From NCBI RefSeq assembly GCF_036030735.1, contig NZ_CP107928.1, positions 8,308,001 through 8,372,000 on the forward strand: a stretch of DNA of 64,000 nt, written 5' to 3'. Below the pieces are notes generated by a model. The model saw only the letters and a list, made by a program, of their open reading frames with translations. It did not search any database and was not told where the DNA came from. Positions 9,036 through 16,813 of the stretch are shown here, in pieces. The stretch comes from Streptomyces sp. NBC_00425. GTDB taxonomy: Bacteria > Actinomycetota > Actinomycetes > Streptomycetales > Streptomycetaceae. The translations under genes and the position numbers were made by a program. Each line of letters starts with the position of its first letter. Position 1 is the first letter of the stretch.

Positions 9036-10117
9036 GCACCCGACGCAGATACGCAGCCGCGGTGGTCGGCGCGGCCCTTCTGACCCTGCCCCTGGCCGCC
9101 TGCGACGGCGGAGGGCAGAGCGGCTCCGGCGAGGGCTTCACCGTCGGCCTGCTGCTCCCCAGCCGGGCCGTGCCGCGCTGGGAGCACTCGGACCGGCCGC
9201 TCATCGAGGCGCAGGTGAAGAAACTGTGCCCGGCCTGCACGGTGGAATACGCCAACGCCGAGAACGACGTGACCAGACAGCGCCAGCAGATGGTGTCCAT
9301 GGTCACCAAGGGCGCGAAGGTCCTGATCCTCGACGCCGCCGACACCCGGGCGCTGCGCTCCTCCATCCAGGAGGCGCGCCGGGCGGGCGTCCCCGTCGTC
9401 GCCTACGACCGCCTCGCCGAGGGCCCCGTCACCGGCTACGTCGGCTTCGACGGGCACGAGGTCGGCAGGCTCCAGGGCCAGGCGCTCCTCGACGCCCTGG
9501 GCAAGCGGGCCGAGGACGCCGACGTCGTCATGGTCAACGGCGACCCCACCAGCCCCAACGCGGCCCTGTACCGCAAGGGCGCGCTGTCCGTCCTCGCCGG
9601 CCGGGTGACGATCGCCAGGTCCTACAACACGCTGGACTGGAGCGCGCAGAACGCCCACGCCAACATGTCCGCCGCCGTCGCGGCCCTCGGCCCGGACCGC
9701 ATCGACGGTGTGCTGGCCGCCAACGACGCCATCGCCTCGGGCGTGATCTCCTCGCTGAAGAGCGCCGGCGTCACCGACCTCCCGCCCGTCACCGGCCAGG
9801 ACGCCGACCTCGACGCTGTGCAGCGGATCGTCAAGGGCGAGCAGTACATGACGGTGTACAAGCCGTTCAAGGACGAGGCGTCCGCGGTCGCCGCCATGGC
9901 CGTCGCCGTCGGGCGGGGCGACGATCCCCGCGACAGGGCCACCACGACCGTGGACAGCCCCACCACCGAGGACATCCCGTCGGTCCTGCTCACCCCGACC
10001 GCCGTGACGGCCGAGGACGTCGAGCCGGTCCTCGTCGGGAGCGGCGTCTACACCGTCGCCCAGATCTGCACCCCGCGACTGCGCGCGGCCTGCGACCGGG
10101 TCGGACTCACCCCGTGA
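9032..10117 (+). CDS. second XylF-like sugar-binding lipoprotein, translationally coupled to the phosphatase
   Basis: A 361-residue lipoprotein starting VSTRRRYAAAVVGAALLTLPLAAC, with a lipobox LAAC. The binding-protein blocks match the XylF paralogue across its whole length: VGLLLPSRAVPRWE, VPVVAYDRLAEGPVTGYVGFDG, GDPTSPNAALYRKGALSVLAG, VLAANDAIASG and VTGQDADLDAVQRIV. The cysteine pairs LCPACTV and ICTPRLRAACDR are also shared. The GTG start overlaps the TGA of the phosphatase gene (GTGA). No permease or ATPase gene follows. It may therefore deliver sugar to the XylGH channel encoded on the other strand, or act as a surface sugar sensor. The direct coupling to a phosphatase supports a sensing role but does not prove it. 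Confidence 0.88.
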   Translation: MSTRRRYAAAVVGAALLTLPLAACDGGGQSGSGEGFTVGLLLPSRAVPRWEHSDRPLIEAQVKKLCPACTVEYANAENDVTRQRQQMVSMVTKGAKVLILDAADTRALRSSIQEARRAGVPVVAYDRLAEGPVTGYVGFDGHEVGRLQGQALLDALGKRAEDADVVMVNGDPTSPNAALYRKGALSVLAGRVTIARSYNTLDWSAQNAHANMSAAVAALGPDRIDGVLAANDAIASGVISSLKSAGVTDLPPVTGQDADLDAVQRIVKGEQYMTVYKPFKDEASAVAAMAVAVGRGDDPRDRATTTVDSPTTEDIPSVLLTPTAVTAEDVEPVLVGSGVYTVAQICTPRLRAACDRVGLTP

Positions 10118-10130
10118 ACCCGGTCGGACG

Positions 10131-10421
10131 TCAGTGCTGGTACGGCTGCTGCTGCGGCTGCCCGTACGCCTGACCGCCGACGTGGCCCGCGGCCTGCGCC
10201 TGCAGCTGCTCGGCCTGCTCCTTGGCCACCTTCTGCTCCGCGCCGCAGAAGGTGCACTGGGTCGCGTACTTCGAGGAGATCGGGAACAACGGCACGAAGA
10301 ACAGGGTGAACTTCGTGACCCGCTTCCTGAGCGTGTGCGCGGCGGGGTTGCCGCAGCGGCCGCACACCAGCGTCAGTATCGCCAGCTGGTAGAGGTATCC
10401 CTTGGTGCCGAAGATGATCAC
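10131..10421 (-). CDS. small zinc-ribbon protein
   Basis: A 96-residue protein beginning VIIFGTKGYLYQLA. Two CxxC knuckles (CGRC and CTFC) surround a hydrophobic stretch (KFTLFFVPLFPISSKYATQ), the layout of the bacterial zinc-ribbon family with CxxC-N27-CxxC spacing. The C-terminus is rich in glutamine and glycine (QAYGQPQQQPYQH). The GTG start at 10421 was chosen because GAAGGAAG lies 8 nt upstream; upstream codons in the same frame are Pro/Arg-rich and look non-coding. It converges on the lipoprotein gene with only 13 bp between stops. Function is unknown; the ribbon probably binds zinc. Confidence 0.75.
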   Translation of the reverse strand: MIIFGTKGYLYQLAILTLVCGRCGNPAAHTLRKRVTKFTLFFVPLFPISSKYATQCTFCGAEQKVAKEQAEQLQAQAAGHVGGQAYGQPQQQPYQH

Positions 10422-10666
10422 GTCGTGCTTCCTTCTGGGGTGGGTGTCCGTCCGGGCGGGTGTCCGCCCGGGTGTCCTTCGGGACGGCTGTAGCACCGCA
10501 CAGTCTGCTGCATCGCGGGATCACCCGGGTGAGCGGCAGCCGGGTCGATGCCCTGGGCCACGCGGGCGATCTCCCGGCCGCGACGGCGGCGGTCGCCGCC
10601 GGGACGCCGCCATGGTCGTCTGGCCGCCGCACCACGGCGGTTCAGCTTCCTCCGAGAAGAGGTCCC

Positions 10667-11647
10667 ATGCCCCGACTTCCTCGTTCGGCGGGTGTCACCG
10701 CCGCCGCACTCGCCCTAGGGCTGCTCGCCACGGCTCCCGCCGCCGGCGACGAGCCGACGGTGTCCGCGCCGCGCGTCGTCGCCCACTTCGACCTCGCGAA
10801 GGGCGGGTCGCCGGAGAACCTCGCGCTCGAACCCGACGGCTCGGCCGACCTGACGTTCTCGACCGCACGGCAGGTCGTCAACGTCACCCGCGAGGGCCGA
10901 GAGCGGCTCCTCGCGACGCTGCCCGCCGTGCCGGACGCGTCCACGCCCGTCGTCGGCAGGGCCGTCGTCCTCGGCATCGTCCGCGCGCAGGACGGCACGC
11001 TGTACGTCACCTACGCCACCGGCACCCGCGCCACCGGCATCTGGCGCGTCCCCGCCGGCGGCGGAAAGCCCCGCCAGATCGCCCAGCTGCCGGCGACGGG
11101 GTTCCCCAACGGTCTCGCCCTCGACGAGCGCCGAGGCGTGTTCTACGTCGCCGACTCGGTGCTCGGCACCGTCTGGCGCGTCCCGCGCGCGGGCGGCAAG
11201 CCCACCGCGTGGGCCGAGGGAGCCGCACTCGAGCCGCGCAACCCGCGGCCCGCGGCCAAGGTCGGAGCCAACGGTCTGCGCCTGCACCGCGACGCCGTGT
11301 GGGTGTCCAACACCAACGCCGGAACCCTGCTGCGCATCCCGGTCGGACAGGACGGCTCGGCCTGCGCGATCCAGACCCGGGCGACGGGCCTCTACGCGCT
11401 CGACGACTTCGGGTTCGTCGAGCGGCACCGCGACACCGCCCTCGTCGCGCTGACCGGCGGCAGCGAGGTCGCCCTGGTCCGCCCGGACGGCACCCACCAG
11501 GTCGTCCTCGACCGCCAGGCCGGACTGTCCAACCCGACGGCCGTGGCCGTACGCGGCAGGACCGCCTACGTCACCAGCGCGGCGTACTTCAGCCAGAAGG
11601 ACCCCAACCTCCTCCTGGCCCACGTGCGCCAGCGCGCCCGGCGCTAG
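10667..11647 (+). CDS. secreted SMP-30/ScyD-like six-bladed beta-propeller protein
   Basis: A 326-residue protein with a Sec signal (MPRLPRSAGVTAAALALGLL) and probable cleavage after ATAPAAG. The mature part shows propeller blades of the gluconolactonase/strictosidine-synthase-like type: GSPENLALEPDGSADLTFS, RVPAGGGKPRQIAQL, GFPNGLALDERRGVFYVADS, VGANGLRLHRDAVWVSNT and GLSNPTAVAVRGRTAYVTSA. These proteins are often annotated as ScyD/ScyE family; most have no proven substrate. ATG at 10667 follows GAGAAGAGG at good spacing. It converges with the response-regulator gene, 17 bp between stops. It is likely an extracellular lactonase-like or binding protein, but no catalytic assignment can be made from sequence. 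Confidence 0.8.
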   Translation: MPRLPRSAGVTAAALALGLLATAPAAGDEPTVSAPRVVAHFDLAKGGSPENLALEPDGSADLTFSTARQVVNVTREGRERLLATLPAVPDASTPVVGRAVVLGIVRAQDGTLYVTYATGTRATGIWRVPAGGGKPRQIAQLPATGFPNGLALDERRGVFYVADSVLGTVWRVPRAGGKPTAWAEGAALEPRNPRPAAKVGANGLRLHRDAVWVSNTNAGTLLRIPVGQDGSACAIQTRATGLYALDDFGFVERHRDTALVALTGGSEVALVRPDGTHQVVLDRQAGLSNPTAVAVRGRTAYVTSAAYFSQKDPNLLLAHVRQRARR

Positions 11648-11664
11648 GGCGGTCCGAGGCCGCG

Positions 11665-12363
11665 TCAGGCCGCCGGGTGCACCAGGCCGTACTCGTAGGC
11701 GAAGGCGACCGCCTGGACGCGGGCGCGGGCGCCGATCTTGGCGAGAATGTGGCTGACGTGCGACTTGACGGTGGTCGGGGCGATGGACAGCCGCGCGGCG
11801 ATCTCCGCGTTGGACCAGCCGGAGGCGACCGCGACGAGCACGTCGCGCTCGCGTTCGGTGAGGGCGTCCGGTCCGGCCGCCCCGCCGCGGGGGAGCGCGG
11901 CGCGCTCGTGGCGGACGGTGTCGATGAGCGCACGGGTCAGTTCGGGCGTGATGACGGCGTCCCCCGCCGCCACCGCCCGGACGGCCGCGGTCAGTTCGTC
12001 GGGGGTGGCGTCCTTGAGCAGGAAGCCGCCGGCGCCCGCGCGCAGTGCGGCGTAGGCGTGGGCGGCGTCGCTGCCGGAGGTCAGGACCAGCACCCGCGGC
12101 CGGGGGCCGGGCGGCCGGGCCGTCTCGCCGACCGCGGCGAGGGGTGCGGGGCGGGCGATGCGGCGGATGGTCTCGATGTCGTCCGCGAGCGGACGGCGGC
12201 CGTCCATCAGGACGACGTCGGGACGGAGCGCGGCGCTCATGCGCACCGCTTCCGTGCCGCTCGCCGTGTCGCCCACGACGGTGAGGTCGGGTACCCCGGC
12301 CAGCAGCATGCGCAGGCCGACGCGTTGGAGGGACTGATCGTCGACGATGAGTACGGAGGCCAT
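11665..12363 (-). CDS. orphan NarL/LuxR-type response regulator
   Basis: A 232-residue two-domain regulator. The receiver starts MASVLIVDDQSLQRVGL, with acidic pocket D8/D9, phosphoacceptor Asp54 in VVLMDGRR and the conserved lysine 118 in LLKDAT. The C-terminal LuxR-type helix-turn-helix spans about residues 168-230 (LTERERDVLVAVASGWSNAE, then TTVKSHVSHILAKIGARARV). Two features are unusual. The residues after Asp54 read GRRPLADD instead of the common I-R-M-P-x-x-D-G, and there is an extra Ala/Pro/Gly-rich loop (about 75-90) before beta-strand 4. No kinase gene is adjacent. The ATG at 12363 is just downstream of a 20-bp tandem duplication that carries GGAG. Confidence 0.88.
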   Translation of the reverse strand: MASVLIVDDQSLQRVGLRMLLAGVPDLTVVGDTASGTEAVRMSAALRPDVVLMDGRRPLADDIETIRRIARPAPLAAVGETARPPGPRPRVLVLTSGSDAAHAYAALRAGAGGFLLKDATPDELTAAVRAVAAGDAVITPELTRALIDTVRHERAALPRGGAAGPDALTERERDVLVAVASGWSNAEIAARLSIAPTTVKSHVSHILAKIGARARVQAVAFAYEYGLVHPAA

Positions 12364-12374
12364 GGCTGTCGTTC

Positions 12375-12414
12375 TCCATGCGGTGGGGGCGAACTCCATG
12401 CGGTGGGGGCGAAC
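12375..12414 (-). repeat. perfect 20-bp tandem duplication directly upstream of the response-regulator start
   Basis: The 20-mer tccatgcggtgggggcgaac is present twice head to tail, at 12375-12394 and 12395-12414. It lies in the leader of the response-regulator gene, and on the minus strand each copy ends in ATGGAG. The copy nearest the gene provides a GGAG 10 nt before the start codon, so the duplication may have duplicated the ribosome site. Confidence 0.8.
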
Positions 12415-12424
12415 GCCTCTTAGG

Positions 12425-12441
12425 AACGAAACTGTTTCGTT
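12425..12441. promoter_or_regulatory. perfect palindrome, candidate operator of the response-regulator gene
   Basis: AACGAAACTGTTTCGTT has 8-bp perfect arms around a single T. It sits about 60 bp upstream of the response-regulator start, where a promoter operator is expected. The CGAAAC/GTTTCG core resembles the palindromes found near the xylanase genes at 55 and 63 kb, but whether the same protein binds cannot be judged here. Confidence 0.5.
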
Positions 12442-12524
12442 CACTTGTTGGCCAGAATAGTCCTCCGGGTCATCGAAACGGCATCGTTCCCTTGTGGTGT
12501 GCGTCACAGCTGATCGCGCAAGGC

Positions 12525-12559
12525 GGGAGGGCCGGCGCCTTCCGGCGGCCGGCCCTCCC
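12525..12559 (-). terminator. hairpin terminator downstream of the carboxypeptidase gene
   Basis: A 12-bp perfect stem (GGGAGGGCCGGC pairing with GCCGGCCCTCCC) with an 11-nt loop lies 21 bp beyond the stop of the dacB-like gene. There is no U-tract, as is common for high-GC actinobacteria. Confidence 0.65.
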
Positions 12560-12579
12560 GTGTCCTGCCCGGCGACGGG

Positions 12580-13953
12580 TCAGGCCCAGCAGCCGTTCAC
12601 GGTCGCGGCGAGACCGTCCATCGCGTCCTTGATGTCGTTCGGGTTGGCGGTGGAGCCGTTCTCGACGAAGGAGAACACCTTCCACTTGCCGTCCTTGCCC
12701 TGGGTGAGGCCGCTCAGCGCGATGGCCCCGGTGAGGGTGCCGGTCTTCGCGTGCACCTTGCCGACCGCGCACTTGGAGTTCGCGTCGTCGAAGCGGCCCC
12801 ACTCCGGTCCGAGGGTGCTGCCGGCCTCGCCGGAGACGGGCAGCCCGTCCAGGATGGAGCCGAGGACGCGGGCGTGCTGCGGCTTCGTCACCAGCTCGAG
12901 GATGTCCGCGAGGGTGGCGGCCGGGATGCGGTCCGCCCGGGACAGGCCGCTGCCGTCGTACATCTCGAAGTGGTCGAGCGACACCCCGTACCGCTCGCTC
13001 AGCACCTGGCGCACGACCTGCGTGCCGCCCTCGAAGGTCGCCGGACGGCCCGCGCCCAGGGCGGTCATCCGCAGCAGGGTCTCGGCGATGTTGTTGTCGC
13101 TGGTCTTGAGCATCGTGTGGACGATGTCCGACAGCGGCGCCGACTGATGCCGGGCGACCGGGAAGTCCGTCGCCTTCGCGGTGGCCCGGGTGACGGCGCC
13201 GTCCACGGTGACCCCGGCCGCGGTCAGCTGCCGCGCGAACGCCTGCCCGGCGTCCAGGGAGGTGTCCTGCACGCCGTGCCCGTCGACGACGAGAGCGCGC
13301 ACCGGCGCCACGGAGTCGGGGTAGTAGCCGGTGTTCCAGCCGTTGGCCAGGGTGGGTTCGGGGAAGAGACTGTCGTCGACGGCGACCTTCACCGACGTCA
13401 GCCCGGCCGCCTTGAGGCCGGCCACCGCGCTGCTCGCCAGCTCGCCGAGGTCCGCTCCCGTGAGCGTGCGGTCGCCGCCCCCGACGAGAGTGAGGGTGCC
13501 GCCGCCGTAGACGACCTTGGTGGTGAACCGGTGGTCGGGGCCGAGCACGGTGAGCGCGGCGGTCGAGGTGGCGAGCTTGACGTTGGACGCCGGCATCAGC
13601 GCCGTCGCCCCGTTGTGGTCCCAGAGCGAGGCGCCCGAGTCGGCGTCGAGGACCACGCCGCTGACGTCGGAGCCCAGTCGCCGGTCCAGGACCCGGGTCG
13701 CGAGATTGGCGGCCATCTGCTGGTCGTCCGCGTCGGGGCCCTTGGACGGCGAGGTGTCCTTGGCCGTCGTGCCGACGCCCTTGTCCGCGGCGAACGCCGA
13801 AGGGCCGGCCAGGGCGGCGGACGTGACGGGCACGGCCAGCGCGAGCACGAGCGCCCGGCGCAGGCCTGCGCCGTTGTGCCGGGCCTTGCGGTGTCTGCGC
13901 CGGCCGCCCGGCGCGAAGGAGGTGGTGGGGGAGTCCGGCATTATGTCGTCCAT
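12580..13953 (-). CDS. dacB: D-alanyl-D-alanine carboxypeptidase/endopeptidase, PBP4-type (peptidase S13)
   Basis: A 457-residue exported penicillin-binding protein. After an Arg-rich N-terminus, a signal segment (LRRALVLALAVPVTSAALAG) ends near AFAA. The three active-site motifs are present: SxxK as PASNVK (Ser123, Lys126), SxN as SDN (285-287) and KTG (403-405, AKTGTLTG). The large insert between SxxK and SxN (about residues 130-280) is the hallmark of the S13/PBP4 group. It trims the terminal D-Ala of peptidoglycan stem peptides or cuts cross-links outside the membrane. ATG at 13953 is used; a second ATG four codons later (13941) is possible. It is monocistronic, with a hairpin downstream and a nested palindrome upstream. 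Confidence 0.92.
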   Translation of the reverse strand: MDDIMPDSPTTSFAPGGRRRHRKARHNGAGLRRALVLALAVPVTSAALAGPSAFAADKGVGTTAKDTSPSKGPDADDQQMAANLATRVLDRRLGSDVSGVVLDADSGASLWDHNGATALMPASNVKLATSTAALTVLGPDHRFTTKVVYGGGTLTLVGGGDRTLTGADLGELASSAVAGLKAAGLTSVKVAVDDSLFPEPTLANGWNTGYYPDSVAPVRALVVDGHGVQDTSLDAGQAFARQLTAAGVTVDGAVTRATAKATDFPVARHQSAPLSDIVHTMLKTSDNNIAETLLRMTALGAGRPATFEGGTQVVRQVLSERYGVSLDHFEMYDGSGLSRADRIPAATLADILELVTKPQHARVLGSILDGLPVSGEAGSTLGPEWGRFDDANSKCAVGKVHAKTGTLTGAIALSGLTQGKDGKWKVFSFVENGSTANPNDIKDAMDGLAATVNGCWA

Positions 13954-14010
13954 GGGGGTTTCTCAGGGCTTTCGTGGGGGGCCTGCGCAAGGGAATTCCG
14001 GCGCACCTTA

Positions 14011-14038
14011 TCACCTGTCACATGTGACCCATAGGTGA
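14011..14038. promoter_or_regulatory. nested palindrome upstream of dacB, candidate operator
   Basis: GTCACATGTGAC (14017-14028) is a perfect 12-bp palindrome and is framed by TCACCT (14011-14016) and AGGTGA (14033-14038), themselves complementary. It is 58-85 bp upstream of the dacB start codon, in the only gap between dacB and the membrane-protein gene. No cognate regulator is adjacent. Confidence 0.45.
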
Positions 14039-14097
14039 TGAATTGAGAAACTGACGGAAATTCAGCGAACGGAATTCCCCGCCCGTTTCCCCCACGT

Positions 14098-15666
14098 TCA
14101 GGAGAGCGACCCCAGGCGCTGCGTCGTATAGGCGCACTCGGTGTAGATGTAGCCGGATTCGAGCTTCGCCGTGTCCGAAGCGGGCGTGTCGAGGCTGTCG
14201 TTCATCGGCTTGTGCAGGAAGAACGTGGTGCCGACCGGCAGGCTGATGGTCCGCTCCGGATACTTCTTACTGCTGTTGCTGCAGGGCTCGAAACCCGGAG
14301 TGAGGGTGCTGCCGAGGGAGTACGCCTTACAGCTGCCGCATCCTTTGAGGGTGAAACTGCCGGTGACCGGACCCGTGTACAGAACCGTGATCTGGTCGGG
14401 ACTGTCGTTCTGCACCGTCACCGAGATGCTTCCGCCGGAACGCGTCGTCGGCAGCTTCTTTCCCGCGGCCGGCACGGTCTGGGCGATCTCCGCCGCTATC
14501 GCGAACTTCTTCGCCAGTGCAGCGTTCCCGGCGTTCTTGTGGCCGGAGGCGTAGTCGGTCATGGTCGTCTGCGCCGACTTGAAGTCGCCGTCCCGGTACT
14601 GGTCCACACCGCAGGTGTACTTACCCGTGTCGGCGCTCGCCGTGGCCCGGGCGGCGTCCTTGTCGAGGGCGCCGGAGAACGTCGTCCGCTCGGCGGGCAG
14701 CCCGTCGATCTGCGAGCTCAGCGTGGACAGCCGCTCGACCGCCGAGCAGGGTTCGGCTCCGCCCAGGTCCTTCTCCGTCCGCACGACGGCCGCGGCCACG
14801 GCCGGCTCCACCTTCGCGGCCTGCGCCGAGGCGGGGAAGGTGGTCAGCAGTTCCCCGAACTGTCCCGTCCAGCCCGCCTCGCCCGCCGTGAGAGACGTGG
14901 ACGCGCACTCGTACAGCGAGGTGGCCAGCCGGTCGTCGGGCCAGGTCTTCAGCTCACCGAGATCCGTCGCGGGCAGGCTCTTCGGCACGGTGCGCAGGAA
15001 CTTCAGCGGCGCGGTGGCCGCACAGTGGTCGCCCTGTTCGTAGGAGGCGCCGACCGTCCGGTAGAAGGTCTTCATCTGCGCAGGCACCCGCTCGGCGGCC
15101 CGGGAGCCGGGGTGATCGGCCTGCAGTGCGGCGTAGGAGGCGAGAGCCTTGCGGTAGTCGGCCTGCGCCGAGTCGAAGGGCCGGTCACCGGCCGCCTCCA
15201 CCAGGCGGTTCGCCTCGTCGAGCCGGTCGAGGAGCATCTGCTGGATCGCTTCGTCCCGCGCCCCGTCGTACAGCACCGCCCCACCGGCCGGGGCCACCAG
15301 CAGGAGCAGCCCCAGCCCGAGCGCGAGGGGCGCGTTGCGCAGTCCCGCCAGCGGTGTGCGCAGGCCCACACGCGCCCCGTGCGCCGCCACGGCGACGAGG
15401 AACACGCCGTACAGGACGAGCGCGAGACCCGGGACGCCGTCCGGGTCGGCCGGCAGCGCCACGAGCAGCAGGGCGGCGGTGGCCGCCCAGCACAGCGCCG
15501 TCAGCACCCAGCGCCGCGTCAGCGCGTACCCCAGCCCCAGTCCGCTGAGGTTGAGCACCGCGACCGCGACGGCCCGCACTCCGTCGGCCGGGGCCGGCGG
15601 CGGCGCCGACGGCATGGGTGGAACGTTGAAGGTGTGGTCGTATCTGCCGTACTGGTCCCCCGACAT
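14098..15666 (-). CDS. membrane-anchored protein of unknown function with long extracytoplasmic helical domain
   Basis: A 522-residue protein that I do not recognise as a named family. A Pro-rich cytoplasmic N-terminus (NVPPMPSAPPPAPADG) is followed by about four hydrophobic segments within residues 28-140 (VAVAVLNLSGLGLGYAL, ALCWAATAALLLVAL, LALVLYGVFLVAVAA, APLALGLGLLLLVAPAGGAV). The remaining 380 residues appear extracytoplasmic and contain tetratricopeptide-like helical pairs (ANRLVEAAGD, YRKALASYAALQADHPGSRA), scattered cysteines (GDHCAA, EPCSAV, YTCGVD, GCGSCKAYSLG, FEPCSN) and a beta-rich tail (SISVTVQNDSPDQITVLYTG). The ATG at 15666 follows GGGGGGAG closely. The ORF can be extended upstream, but that part is Pro/Ala-rich and lacks a ribosome site. 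Confidence 0.75.
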   Translation of the reverse strand: MSGDQYGRYDHTFNVPPMPSAPPPAPADGVRAVAVAVLNLSGLGLGYALTRRWVLTALCWAATAALLLVALPADPDGVPGLALVLYGVFLVAVAAHGARVGLRTPLAGLRNAPLALGLGLLLLVAPAGGAVLYDGARDEAIQQMLLDRLDEANRLVEAAGDRPFDSAQADYRKALASYAALQADHPGSRAAERVPAQMKTFYRTVGASYEQGDHCAATAPLKFLRTVPKSLPATDLGELKTWPDDRLATSLYECASTSLTAGEAGWTGQFGELLTTFPASAQAAKVEPAVAAAVVRTEKDLGGAEPCSAVERLSTLSSQIDGLPAERTTFSGALDKDAARATASADTGKYTCGVDQYRDGDFKSAQTTMTDYASGHKNAGNAALAKKFAIAAEIAQTVPAAGKKLPTTRSGGSISVTVQNDSPDQITVLYTGPVTGSFTLKGCGSCKAYSLGSTLTPGFEPCSNSSKKYPERTISLPVGTTFFLHKPMNDSLDTPASDTAKLESGYIYTECAYTTQRLGSLS

Positions 15667-15879
15667 GGCGGCTCCCCCCGCTGAACTGCGCCCGCACATC
15701 TGCGATTTGTCAGTGTACGGGCGCAGCGGGGCTGCCGACAGGGGGATCGGCGGCGAAGCGTACGGGGCCGGCGCCGACGAGGACGTCGGCGCCGGGTGCC
15801 GCCGGCCGTGACCGGCAGCCGGCCGGACCGCCACGCGGGGCGAGCGTGGCGGCCGCGGCTGCTATCGCGTCAGGCATGG

Positions 15880-16476
15880 TCAGGCCACACCTCCCGCCGT
15901 CTTCCTGCGGCGCAGGGCGTAGACGCCGGTGCCGGCGACGGCGAGGACGCCGAGTCCGGCCGCCGTCGTCGACGGGCCGGCGAGGGCGCCGCCACCGGTG
16001 TGCATGCCGCCGCTGGGCTTGTCGTGCTTACCGCTCCAGCCGCCGGACTCCTCCTTGCCGCCCTCCCAGGAGCCCGAGCCGTGCTCCTCCTTGTTGGTGT
16101 CGGCGGCCTCCCAGTCCTTGTCCTTGTCCTTGTCCTTGTAGGTCTCCGGGTCGAACCGGGGGTCCTTCGCCGCGCCGCGGTCGCCGTCCTGGTCCACCGC
16201 GGTCAGGGCGCCTCCGCCGGTGTGCATCCCACCGTGCGGTCCGTCGTGCTCGCCCTTGCCGTGTTCGCCCTTGCTGTGCTCTTCCTTCCCGTGGTCCTCC
16301 TTGCCGTGCTCCTTGCCGGACCAGGAGCCGTCCTCCTTGGCGGAGGAGCTGTCCTCCTTGCTGTAGGAGGAGCTGTCGTGGTCCCAGTCCCCGTCGGTGG
16401 CGAAGGCGCCCGGGGCGCCGATCGCCAGGGCGGCCGAGGCCGCCGCGGTGGCCAGGATCATTCGAGCAGAGCGCAT
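15880..16476 (-). CDS. secreted, highly charged repeat protein with C-terminal membrane anchor
   Basis: A 198-residue protein. A signal peptide (MRSARMILATAAASAALAIG, then APGAFA) leads to a very hydrophilic middle region of Asp, Ser, Lys, Glu, His and Gly (SKEDSSSAKEDGSWSGKEHG, then KEDHGKEEHSKGEHGKGEH). The motif GGMHTGGGAL occurs twice, about residues 86 and 156. The end is a hydrophobic helix (TAAGLGVLAVAGTGVYAL) followed by RRRK, which is the layout of a wall- or membrane-anchored protein. No LPxTG-type sortase motif is seen before it. GGAAGGA lies 7 nt before the ATG at 16476. Function is unknown; the His/Asp/Glu richness could allow metal binding. Confidence 0.75.
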   Translation of the reverse strand: MRSARMILATAAASAALAIGAPGAFATDGDWDHDSSSYSKEDSSSAKEDGSWSGKEHGKEDHGKEEHSKGEHGKGEHDGPHGGMHTGGGALTAVDQDGDRGAAKDPRFDPETYKDKDKDKDWEAADTNKEEHGSGSWEGGKEESGGWSGKHDKPSGGMHTGGGALAGPSTTAAGLGVLAVAGTGVYALRRRKTAGGVA

Positions 16477-16813
16477 CTGATGGTCCTTCCGTCCCGACCG
16501 GGCAGCCGACACCTCGTCAGCTCACCTGACCCGGCCTGACGTGATCCACCGTCAGTCAGCGCACGCCGGTCCACCACTCGAGGCGGTCAGCCGGGTGAAA
16601 TCGGCCCGCCCTGCCCCGGATCCGCACCGGTGAGTCGTCCCCCGAGGAAGATCCACTCCAACGGCGGACCGGCGAAACGATTCCCGGGGTGAACGGGACG
16701 CGAGACGCGGCCGTCCCCGGCTGCGCGCCCCGATCCTGAGGCAGGCGATCCTCGGCCGGCCGTCCGGTCGACCCGCCCCGTCCCGCTCTCCCGATCCGTC
16801 AAGGAGTTCTGTC
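16477..16813. other. gene-free divergent promoter region
   Basis: These 337 bases separate two divergent genes for secreted proteins. Apart from the ribosome sites at each end (GGAAGGA for the minus-strand gene and AAGGAG for the plus-strand gene) I see no clear hairpin, repeat or coding signal. Confidence 0.5.
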
